DNA from: Candidatus Kapaibacterium sp.
GTDB lineage: Bacteria; Bacteroidota; Ignavibacteria; Kapaibacteriales; HRBIN21
DNA: 7,744 nt
Direction: 5' to 3'
Assembly: GCA_025055465.1 (NCBI GenBank)
Contig: JANWXA010000090.1
Span: 1-7,744, forward strand
Shown here in pieces: positions 1 through 6,231 of the stretch. The notes under the pieces are model-generated. The model worked only from the letters and a program-made list of their open reading frames with translations. It was not told the origin of the DNA and did not search any database. The position numbers and the translations under genes were made by a program. Position 1 is the stretch's first letter, and each line of letters starts with the position of its first letter.

Positions 1-23
1 ACAGATATGTTGCACCACAGAAC

Positions 24-28
24 GGAGG
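24..28 (+). promoter_or_regulatory. Ribosome binding site GGAGG deciding the start at 34
   Basis: A strong GGAGG lies 5 nt before the ATG at 34. The alternative ATG at 7 has only 6 nt upstream in the window and would put nine charged or polar residues ahead of the signal peptide, so the downstream start is favoured. Confidence 0.75.
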
Positions 29-33
29 AAGCT

Positions 34-1650
34 ATGCGCCTGCTCCATGTACTGATGCTTATGCTTGCTGGCAGTATCTGTGTTCATGCCCAGTCTGCTG
101 GCTTGATCGCCAATCGACTCCAGCTCAACGGGGAGCTACTGCTGGGGTTGGCGGCTCATGCAGGGAGTGTTGGCCAATTGCTGGTATCGCAGGGTGCTGG
201 AACCACCCCAGCATGGACAGGTCTGCTCTTCTGGGATAATGCAAGCTCCCGGTTAGGTATCGGGACAGCGACTCCGGCGGCGACCGTAGACGTTGTGGGC
301 ACTGTTCGTGTGACGGGATTACAGTTGCCAACAGGCGCTGCGGCCGGTTATATTCTCCAAAGCGATGCTACCGGGAATGCTACCTGGACCAACCCGGCTG
401 GACTGGTTACGGTGACCGCTAGTAATGGACTTACCCGGGTAGGTAACGACATTCGGTTAGGGGGTTCCCTTACCGCGAACACAGACATTGCCCTTGGTGG
501 TAATATCCTGAGCTTTTCGGGTGCTGCAACCAGTGTTGTGGCGGTAGGTACCAGTACGCCGCCCGCCAGCACCGCGCGACTCTATGTCACCAGCGCCAGC
601 AACGCTTATGACGCCATCCGTGCTGTGCACACCTCTTCCAGCATCACGACGGCATACGCTGCTCTCGGCGGGCAACTCTCCGGCTCTGGTTATCTGGCGG
701 TTACGGGCTACCTGGGCTATCATGCTACCAACAATAAAACTTTTGGTGTACGCACCCTTGGCGGCGACTATGGCGCTTGGTTTGATAAGCCCATCGCCGT
801 TATGCCGAGCACAACAGCGCCATCAACGACGGCTGATGTGGAGGTGCGGAATACGATGTCGGGTTCTCCTGTGTCCTTACTTTTTCGGCAAACTGCTTCC
901 AACGCGGCGGCTGGGGCGACGCTGGTTACTCTGGATTTCGGGGATAATTTCCAAACTGGGGCTCAAGCACAGTTCCGTATCCTTCGTGGAGCAGCGGGCT
1001 CCTCTGGGTCGCTGCCAACGGACGTAGTAATCCTGACAACCTCAGCAGGTTCTACGACGCCAGTTGAGCGAGTTCGCATTGCTCACAGTGGATTTATCGG
1101 TGTCGGTGTCAGCGTTCCTCAGGCTTTGCTCCATCAGGATGCGGTTGGTGGCAGCTACCATAAGTTTACTGCGGCCGCGGCGACGGGGACAACGGCGACG
1201 GATGGTCTGGATATTGGTGTTACAAGTGATGGTGCAGCCGAAATCCGCCAGCGGGAAAATGCGGAACTGCGCTTCTACACTGGTGACCAACTACGCATGC
1301 GTCTGCTGCCAACGGGAGAATTGGTACTGCTCCATCAACTCATTGCGCAGTCTTCTCGCCAATTCAAAGAGGCGATCCGCCCAATCGAGCAGCCAGTGCA
1401 GATTTTGCAGCAGTTGCAGGGAGTTCGTTTCCGATGGAAGTCCAGACACGGCGGGACGGAGGACCTGGGCTTTATTGCTGAGGATGTAGTGCAGATCTTG
1501 CCCGAGATCGTACGGCGGGATGCAGAAGGGAACGTTGTAGGGATGGACTATACGCGGCTGATTGCTGTACTTGTGGAGGCTGTCAAGGAGCAGGCGGCTC
1601 GGCTGCAGAGCCTGGAACAGGAGATCAAGCATCTCCTACGGGCAAGATAG
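34..1650 (+). CDS. Secreted fibre-like protein with C-terminal S74 intramolecular chaperone domain
   Basis: Predicted 538-residue exported protein. An ATG at 7 is in frame, but the ATG at 34 is preferred because GGAGG sits 5 nt before it and it opens directly with a signal peptide (hydrophobic LLHVLMLMLAG, likely cut after VHA near residue 19). The middle is Ala/Gly/Ser/Thr-rich and has degenerate beads of the LGIGTATP type at about residues 73-88, 171-185 and 353-371, a style common in fibre-like proteins of FCB bacteria. Residues about 440-538 match the S74 chaperone domain of phage endosialidases and tail spikes: SSRQFKEAI at the start, the GVRFRWK core (F466, W468), LGFIAEDV, LPEIV, then MDYTRLIAVLVEAVKEQ and a short coiled coil. 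In the family this domain drives trimerisation and is often self-cleaved before a serine; here S440/S441 are candidates. Surface display is inferred. No phage genes adjoin it, and the ligand is unknown. Confidence 0.85.
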   Translation: MRLLHVLMLMLAGSICVHAQSAGLIANRLQLNGELLLGLAAHAGSVGQLLVSQGAGTTPAWTGLLFWDNASSRLGIGTATPAATVDVVGTVRVTGLQLPTGAAAGYILQSDATGNATWTNPAGLVTVTASNGLTRVGNDIRLGGSLTANTDIALGGNILSFSGAATSVVAVGTSTPPASTARLYVTSASNAYDAIRAVHTSSSITTAYAALGGQLSGSGYLAVTGYLGYHATNNKTFGVRTLGGDYGAWFDKPIAVMPSTTAPSTTADVEVRNTMSGSPVSLLFRQTASNAAAGATLVTLDFGDNFQTGAQAQFRILRGAAGSSGSLPTDVVILTTSAGSTTPVERVRIAHSGFIGVGVSVPQALLHQDAVGGSYHKFTAAAATGTTATDGLDIGVTSDGAAEIRQRENAELRFYTGDQLRMRLLPTGELVLLHQLIAQSSRQFKEAIRPIEQPVQILQQLQGVRFRWKSRHGGTEDLGFIAEDVVQILPEIVRRDAEGNVVGMDYTRLIAVLVEAVKEQAARLQSLEQEIKHLLRAR

Positions 1651-1690
1651 AAATTTTCCAACTCTGATGGAAGGTACTTCTGCGGCCCTG

Positions 1691-1763
<73 letters not shown>

Positions 1764-1768
1764 GTGCC

Positions 1769-2524
1769 TTAATTGAAGAGCCCAACAAAAATAGCAAACT
1801 GTGCAGAAGCACCCGAGGCATTCAGCTCAGCAGGCACTCCCTCGGCGACGGCTATGCGGTTGTGTTCCCATTGCCCGAGGAAGGAAAACTGATAGCCACC
1901 GCCAAGCCGTATCATCAGAAAGGGCAGTGGGGCGTATTCCGCATACAGTTGGGGATGTACGAAAAGGTAAGATGCTGTGAGGCGGTGTAACAACGGGCCC
2001 TCGCTGTTGGGACTAACAGTTTCCCACCGTGTATGCGTGGGGGCCTGGGCAAACTCTACATTGAGCATGCCCCATCCACTGGAGACCGTTGGAACAATGG
2101 TCAGGGAACGAGCCGGCACAATAGCGTACGCAATGGAAAGGCCTGTTGCGCTCAGAGCAAATCCTGCACGACGTTGCGTATCAGCGGAGAGGCTCTTTTG
2201 CAGCTCTTTGCTACCGCCGAGTCCGAAAACACTGATGCGAAGATTAGGAATGAGCCCCACAGTGACCACCCCTTCGACACCCGACATGAAAAGTGGCTGC
2301 GAAAAAGTGCCTACATCCCATTGTTGAGACTTTGTGTTCAGGGCGTCCAGCTTAGGAAACAGGAATGTTCCGACAAAGCCACCCCCCAGCCCAAAATAGG
2401 GTACGGGCGTTTCAGGAGGTGGAGCGGGAATTTCCAGACGATCTATGTCCAGGTCCTCCTGTTGGGCAGGGAGACGGGCAACAGCAGAAAAAAAGGCAAA
2501 TAATAGGAAGTGTGCGCGCCACAT
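1769..2524 (-). CDS. Predicted outer-membrane beta-barrel protein, function unknown
   Basis: A 251-residue protein whose family I do not recognise. It begins with a clear signal peptide (WRAHFLLFAFFSAVARLPA, likely cut near residue 20), then a Pro-rich acidic linker (about 24-42) and a body of alternating hydrophobic/polar strands with glycine-rich turns (YFGLGGGFVGTF, ISVFGLGG, MIRLGGGYQFSF), ending in FAIFVGLFN. The terminal aromatic strand and alternation suggest a small outer-membrane beta-barrel; this is inference from pattern, not a family match. The ATG at 2524 is chosen because GAGGG precedes it with the same GAGG-N5-ATG geometry as the transglycosylase gene upstream and because the signal peptide then starts at residue 1. 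An in-frame ATG at 2548 with AAAGG upstream is the alternative and would add eight residues. It follows the kinase gene on the same strand by 81 nt and precedes a tRNA by 5 nt. Confidence 0.7.
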   Translation of the reverse strand: MWRAHFLLFAFFSAVARLPAQQEDLDIDRLEIPAPPPETPVPYFGLGGGFVGTFLFPKLDALNTKSQQWDVGTFSQPLFMSGVEGVVTVGLIPNLRISVFGLGGSKELQKSLSADTQRRAGFALSATGLSIAYAIVPARSLTIVPTVSSGWGMLNVEFAQAPTHTRWETVSPNSEGPLLHRLTASYLFVHPQLYAEYAPLPFLMIRLGGGYQFSFLGQWEHNRIAVAEGVPAELNASGASAQFAIFVGLFN

Positions 2525-2558
2525 AGAGCCCTCGGGTTGGATAACCATGTCAGACCTT

Positions 2559-2582
2559 TGTACTGTGGAATTCCACAGCACA
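2559..2582. promoter_or_regulatory. Palindromic element: perfect 16-bp dyad CTGTGGAATTCCACAG
   Basis: Positions 2563-2578 read identically on both strands, and the symmetry extends to 2559-2582 with one mismatched pair (2562/2579). It lies in the 81-nt gap between the kinase stop and the beta-barrel start, 39 nt upstream of that start. Neither strand has a T-run next to it, so it is not a standard intrinsic terminator. A dimeric repressor/activator operator or an mRNA hairpin near the ribosome binding site are the possible readings. Confidence 0.5.
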
Positions 2583-2605
2583 CGAAAATACAGGCTCTTG
2601 CAGCT

Positions 2606-3745
2606 TTATTCGCTCTGTTCCCGGAGTGGGGTACGGGGAAAGCGCAGGCAGAAGGTGGTACCTTTTCCTGGGCTACTGCTGACTGTAATTTCTCCACCAT
2701 GGAGTTCTACGAGGCGCTTGGCGATAGCTAAGCCCAGACCTGTACCGCCTTCCCCGCCTGTGCCTCGACGCTGCAGTGGGCTGAAGGGCTCGAAGATCTG
2801 GGCGAGGCGTTCTGGAGGAATGCCAACGCCGGTGTCGCTGATGGAGACGATGATGGGCAAGGGGGTATCGTCTTCAGTGTAGGTCTTTATTTCCACTGTA
2901 CCGCCTTCTGGGGTGAATTTGATAGCGTTAGCCAGCAAGTTGGTGAAGACACGCTGCAATTTGTGTGGATCACCACTCATAGAGATGCCCTCCTCGGGAA
3001 GCTGTGGGATGAGCCGGATTTGCTTGCTGTAGGCTGTTAGGGTAAGGGCGTCAATGGCGTGGACAAGAACTTCACAGAGGTCTATCTGCCTAACTTCCAG
3101 TGCCCAGCGGCCGGCCTCCAGGCGAGAGAATGCTAAGAGCTCATTGACCAACTCTAATTGGTCTGCTAAGAGTTTCTGGAGCTTTGTAGCATGCTCGATG
3201 ACGTATTCGGGAGATTGAGGCTCTGCGAGGATTAACTCAGTTAGGCCCTGAGCCGTTGCCAGTGGGGCACGCAGATCGTGAGAGATCACTGCCAAGAGGC
3301 GGTTTTTGGTCTCATCAAGCTGTTGGAGTTCCTCGACGAGCTGCATCAGACGCTGGCGGTGCTCGTGCAAGGAGCGGATGTCCTGGTAGAGTGCCAGAAC
3401 ACCTAATCGACGGCCAAAAGTGTGGATCGGTACGGCTCGGAGCCAGACGGGGATGTGCTGGCCGTCGCGACCTTGGCGTACAGTCTCCGTACTAATAGGC
3501 TCCCCACGGAGGGCTGCTTCGGTGAAGCGCAGACCCTCAGATCGAAGCTCTGTTGGGATAATGAGATCGCCAACGGATTGCCCGATGGCTTCAGCAGGGA
3601 GATAGCCAAAAAGTTCAGTAAAGGCCGGGTTGATGGCAATTACCTTGTCGTGTTCGTCTACAATAACGGCCGCCAGTGGGAGGTGTTCAAACAGAGCCTT
3701 CAAGAACGGGAGGTGGGCTCGACGACGATGAAGAAGGCGGCGCAT
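2606..3745 (-). CDS. Soluble PAS-domain sensor histidine kinase
   Basis: A 379-residue histidine kinase. Residues about 16-125 form one PAS domain (AVIVDEHDKVIAINPAFTEL, LFGYLPAEAIGQ, DGQHIPVWLRAVPI, VLALYQDI). A short coiled coil (about 126-148) leads to the HisKA domain with the H-box VISHDLRAPL, phospho-acceptor His156. The HATPase_c domain follows: N-box FTNLLANAIKF (N269, N273), G1 box DTGVGIP (304-310), F-box IFEPF, G2 box GTGLGL (334-339). All catalytic boxes are intact. No transmembrane segment or signal peptide is visible, so it should be cytoplasmic and sense an internal or ligand-borne cue through the PAS domain, ligand unknown. No response regulator is next to it, making it an orphan kinase here. 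The start has AGG 5 nt upstream. It sits between the transglycosylase (85 nt upstream) and the beta-barrel gene, all on one strand. Confidence 0.92.
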   Translation of the reverse strand: MRRLLHRRRAHLPFLKALFEHLPLAAVIVDEHDKVIAINPAFTELFGYLPAEAIGQSVGDLIIPTELRSEGLRFTEAALRGEPISTETVRQGRDGQHIPVWLRAVPIHTFGRRLGVLALYQDIRSLHEHRQRLMQLVEELQQLDETKNRLLAVISHDLRAPLATAQGLTELILAEPQSPEYVIEHATKLQKLLADQLELVNELLAFSRLEAGRWALEVRQIDLCEVLVHAIDALTLTAYSKQIRLIPQLPEEGISMSGDPHKLQRVFTNLLANAIKFTPEGGTVEIKTYTEDDTPLPIIVSISDTGVGIPPERLAQIFEPFSPLQRRGTGGEGGTGLGLAIAKRLVELHGGEITVSSSPGKGTTFCLRFPRTPLREQSE

Positions 3746-3788
3746 TAGAGCCTATACTTCTAAAATTGCTACAGATGCACCCACCTTT

Positions 3789-3807
3789 TGCTGCCGCTAC
3801 AGCAGCA
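3789..3807 (-). other. Small hairpin between transglycosylase and kinase genes
   Basis: TGCTGC and GCAGCA can pair as a 6-bp stem with a 7-nt loop in the 85-nt gap. On the minus strand it is followed by AAAAGG rather than a T-run, so it does not look like an intrinsic terminator; readthrough from the transglycosylase into the kinase gene is plausible. It could be chance. Confidence 0.25.
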
Positions 3808-3830
3808 CCATAGGGAACCCCTGTTTTGTC

Positions 3831-5954
3831 CTACTGCGGTATCCGCAGTTGCTGTCCTACGCGGATGTGGTCGCCGTTCAGCTCGTTATGCGCGCGAAGC
3901 TCGTTCACGCTGACACCGAAGCGGCGGGCAATAGAGAGGAGCGTATCACCGGCCCTGACCCTATACGTGCGTACCGTGCGCCGTGCTAGCTTTTGTTGAG
4001 ATGCAGAGGGGGAACGGTAAATGCGGAGGGAGACACCGGCCTGGAGAGTTCCATCCTGGAGGATGTCGGGATTCCAGCGCTGCAGCTCTTCGACGGTGAC
4101 CCCGTATTTCTGAGCTATGCCGTAAGCCGTTTCACCGCGCTGGACGTTGTGGAGAGCGTAAGATCCCGAGGTGACGGGGAGATAGACACGAAGCCGTTGC
4201 CCGACTCGGATCCGATCCGTCCGTAGGCGGTTCCACTGCTTGAGCTCGGCGACTGTGACCTCATATCGCGCTGCAATCTCTGCTAAAGTTTGACCGCGGC
4301 GAACAATATGGTAGCGCACACTCTGTGTGCGGGGTCTTTCTACTTGTTCAACAGCCCCTATTCCTGCTGGTGGGGGAACAGGCAGTGTGTCGAGGGAGGT
4401 CAGGGCAGCAGTTCCAAGGGGGATGCGCAGTTTCGTTCCTGGACGGAGGCGCTTCCCGACACGATTTACCCTTCGGATTTCAGAAATGGGAATACCGTAT
4501 CGAGCGGCGATGTCGGCCAAGGTTTCTCTCCGGCGCGTGGTGTGGACAATCCAAGGTTGCTTGTCGGCCGGAGAGAGGGTCAGTAGGCACTGGGCAAGAA
4601 GTTCTCGGCTACCGATAGGGATTTTCAAAGGATAGGGAATCATGTCTGGTGGGGTGCTCAGAGTCAGCAATTCTGGGTTGAGCTGGCGTAGGCTGTCGGT
4701 GCTAATTCCAAGACAGCGCGCCACCGCGTTTAGGTTGATAGGTTCAGGTAGGTTGTATACATCATAAATGTACTCGGTCTCGTAGGCCAGTCCGTCTGGG
4801 GTAAAGCCGTAGGCCTGAGGGTTGAGAGAAATTAGAGTAGTGGCGATGTATAGCGGAACGTAATTACGGGTCTCTCGCGGGAGGTATTCCCGGATATTCC
4901 AGAAGCTCAGCCGTGGTGGGGCTGGTATGGTGGATTCTCCCTTCGCGAGTGTTCGTTGGGCTTGCACAAGGGCACGGCGAACAGCCTGAGCCCCGCAGTT
5001 GTAAGCCGCTAAAGCTAAGTGCCAATCCCCAAACTCAGTGTAGAGGTCTCGTAGGTGCTGCAGGGCAGCACGGGTGGACTTTTCCGGGTCGCGGCGCTCG
5101 TCAATCCAGCTGGTGACCCGTAGACCGTAGAGCTCTCCAGTAGAGCGGACAAACTGCCATAGCCCGACGGCACCAGCCCAAGAGACAGCAAAGGGATTGA
5201 GCCCACTTTCGATCATGGACAGATAGATGAGCTCTTCGGGTACTTTAGCCTCCTTAGCGAAGCGGCGCATCATCGGGAAGTAGCGGCCACTACGCTCTAT
5301 CCATCGGTGCATAAACCGGCGCCCGCGGTCTTTCGCCAGAAAATTGAGTGCGCGTTCTACAAACTCGTTGTACGGGAGAGGGATCGTTGTTGTCAGTGGG
5401 ATATGAAAGCCGGCTGTGGGTTCCCCAGATGCTTTTTCTGGCAGGGGTGCTAAGCGGCGTTCTGCCTCGGCGCGCTCGACGGCCTCTAACAGATGCCCCC
5501 GCATTAGAAAGAAGCCTGAGTTAGGATCTAAGAGCTCTGTATTGCGAATGTAAGTTTCGTAGTCTTCCAGCACCGAATGGACTAGCTCGGAAAATTCCTC
5601 CCAGCGTTGTACCGTTGAAGAGGCAGAAAGGGTGTGGAGGACAGAGAGAGCTCGCTCGAAGGCTGCCGCTGCTCGTGCGGTATCGCCGCGTTCAATCAAC
5701 TGGAGAGCTTGGAGATAGTAAGCTCGAGCGTGCTCTACGAATGTTGCTGCTACAGTGTCAGGGGGACGACCCCCCTGAACCGGACCCGCTTCCAGATCGT
5801 CCAACTCAGCAAACTCGTCCCTAAGAGGTGCCGTGAAAGTAAACTTGAATGATGGCGTGTGATAGCGTACTAACCATTGGGACGTCGGCGGAACAGCCGT
5901 ACTGCAGCTCCACAGTGCTATACAGACAAGTATGCCACCCTGCCATAGCTGCAT
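3831..5954 (-). CDS. Lipoprotein lytic murein transglycosylase with four LysM repeats (MltD-like)
   Basis: A 707-residue cell-wall enzyme resembling MltD. It should cleave the MurNAc-GlcNAc bond of peptidoglycan with formation of 1,6-anhydro-MurNAc. The N-terminus is a short lipoprotein signal with candidate lipobox LWSC (Cys17; Trp at -2 is unusual). A helical, Ala/Glu-rich region (about 67-170) precedes the SLT domain (about 205-335), with catalytic Glu249 in SMIESGLNPFAVSWAGAVG, the GLWQF motif and AYNCG at 317-321. An intermediate region (about 400-450, ending in LNPELL and IPYPLKIPIG) is typical of MltD proteins. Four LysM repeats follow at about 468-512, 547-592, 599-646 and 662-706, which bind GlcNAc-containing glycan; E. 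coli MltD has two, so this protein has a longer binding tail. GAGGGG lies just before the ATG. It is divergent from tRNA-Leu and likely drives the kinase and beta-barrel genes downstream. Confidence 0.93.
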   Translation of the reverse strand: MQLWQGGILVCIALWSCSTAVPPTSQWLVRYHTPSFKFTFTAPLRDEFAELDDLEAGPVQGGRPPDTVAATFVEHARAYYLQALQLIERGDTARAAAAFERALSVLHTLSASSTVQRWEEFSELVHSVLEDYETYIRNTELLDPNSGFFLMRGHLLEAVERAEAERRLAPLPEKASGEPTAGFHIPLTTTIPLPYNEFVERALNFLAKDRGRRFMHRWIERSGRYFPMMRRFAKEAKVPEELIYLSMIESGLNPFAVSWAGAVGLWQFVRSTGELYGLRVTSWIDERRDPEKSTRAALQHLRDLYTEFGDWHLALAAYNCGAQAVRRALVQAQRTLAKGESTIPAPPRLSFWNIREYLPRETRNYVPLYIATTLISLNPQAYGFTPDGLAYETEYIYDVYNLPEPINLNAVARCLGISTDSLRQLNPELLTLSTPPDMIPYPLKIPIGSRELLAQCLLTLSPADKQPWIVHTTRRRETLADIAARYGIPISEIRRVNRVGKRLRPGTKLRIPLGTAALTSLDTLPVPPPAGIGAVEQVERPRTQSVRYHIVRRGQTLAEIAARYEVTVAELKQWNRLRTDRIRVGQRLRVYLPVTSGSYALHNVQRGETAYGIAQKYGVTVEELQRWNPDILQDGTLQAGVSLRIYRSPSASQQKLARRTVRTYRVRAGDTLLSIARRFGVSVNELRAHNELNGDHIRVGQQLRIPQ

Positions 5955-5970
5955 AGGCCCCTCGGTTCAT

Positions 5971-6033
5971 CCGACATGTCATGTAATTACTAATATACAA
6001 GCCTGATACCAAATAGTGGACCCAACATGTCGG
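5971..6033. repeat. Pair of CCRACATGTC boxes forming direct and inverted repeats
   Basis: CCGACATGTC at 5971-5980 and CCAACATGTC at 6022-6031 match at 9 of 10 positions and are 51 bp apart, close to five helical turns. Each has a palindromic ACATGT core. The first box also forms a 9-bp perfect inverted repeat with ACATGTCGG at 6025-6033. They flank the -10-like TATATT of the transglycosylase strand, an arrangement expected of paired operators. Confidence 0.5.
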
Positions 6034-6047
6034 CGAGGATATCAGGC
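6001..6047. repeat. Inverted repeat GCCTGATA / TATCAGGC
   Basis: GCCTGATA at 6001-6008 is exactly complementary to 6040-6047. The pairing extends by two G-C pairs if one A is bulged (CC at 6009-6010 with GG at 6037-6038). Its left arm lies between the two ACATGT boxes and its right arm lies outside them, so the two inverted repeats are interleaved rather than nested. Confidence 0.45.
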
Positions 6048-6073
6048 GGCTCTTTGTATTTTTGCAAAGCAGT

Positions 6074-6155
6074 GCGGAAGTGGCGGAAGTGGTAGACGCG
6101 CACGTTTGAGGGGCGTGTGGGGAAACCCGTGAGGGTTCGAGTCCCTCCTTCCGCA
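6074..6155 (+). tRNA. tRNA-Leu (anticodon GAG)
   Basis: An 82-nt class II tRNA. Acceptor GCGGAAG/CTTCCGC, D-arm stem GCG/CGC around the GAAGTGGTAGA loop, anticodon stem CACGT/GCGTG (closing T-G wobble) with loop TTGAGGG giving anticodon GAG, a 13-nt variable arm with a GGG/CCC stem and GAAA loop, T-arm GAGGG/CCCTC with loop TTCGAGT, and discriminator A73, the key identity base for leucine. CCA is not encoded. It reads CUC/CUU leucine codons. It lies 76 nt upstream of infC on the same strand, and may head that transcript or be an independent unit; no terminator is evident between them. Confidence 0.95.
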
Positions 6156-6195
6156 CAATTACCGTTCCAGGAGTAGGAGCCCTTCAATTCGTGGT

Positions 6196-6222
6196 ATGAG
6201 AAAATTGTTAGTGAAACGTTAG
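6196..6222 (+). other. Possible 8-codon leader ORF upstream of infC
   Basis: ATG at 6196 opens an eight-codon frame (MRKLLVKR) ending in TAG at 6220-6222, in the same frame as infC and 9 nt before its GTG at 6232. GGAG-like sequence lies upstream (about 6168-6179) but too far from the ATG for a good ribosome binding site. It may be chance; its main value is that the in-frame stop rules out an upstream AUG start for infC. Confidence 0.2.
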
Positions 6223-6231
6223 CAAGCCCTG

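Larger units (their letters stand above)
5955..6073. promoter_or_regulatory. Divergent intergenic region between transglycosylase and tRNA-Leu
   Basis: This 119-nt gap must hold the promoters for the minus-strand transglycosylase unit and the plus-strand tRNA/infC unit. On the minus strand a -10-like TATATT occurs at 5997-5992, with no good -35 at the usual distance. On the plus strand TATTTTTG at 6057-6064 fits the Bacteroidota TAnnTTTG -7 motif, but I find no matching -33 TTTG. The strand of each promoter is therefore only tentative. The region also contains interleaved inverted repeats, listed separately. Confidence 0.4.

Noticed and set aside
584..1489. Overlapping plus-strand reading frames of 141-147 codons inside the S74 gene
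   Set aside because: They lie in another frame of a well-supported gene, have Arg/Ser/Leu-rich shadow composition, and show no domain.
1656..1672. TTCCA-actctga-TGGAA hairpin between the S74 gene and tRNA-Ile2, as a bidirectional terminator
   Set aside because: Only a 5-bp A/T-rich stem, with no T-run after it on either strand; too weak to call.
2033..2503. Plus-strand reading frames opposite the beta-barrel gene
   Set aside because: Antisense shadows. The minus-strand frame has a signal peptide, a ribosome binding site and strand-like periodicity; the opposite frames have none of these.
2740..2790. Gly/Arg-rich stretch SPLQRRGTGGEGG in the kinase ATP lid as an inserted dispersed repeat
   Set aside because: The spacing from IFEPF to GGTGLGL equals that of ordinary histidine kinases, so nothing is inserted; the composition alone is not enough.
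6057..6064. TATTTTTG as a firm Bacteroidota-type promoter for tRNA-Leu
   Set aside because: It fits TAnnTTTG, but no -33 TTTG is found at 19-21 nt and the leader would be only a few nt; kept only as a tentative note.
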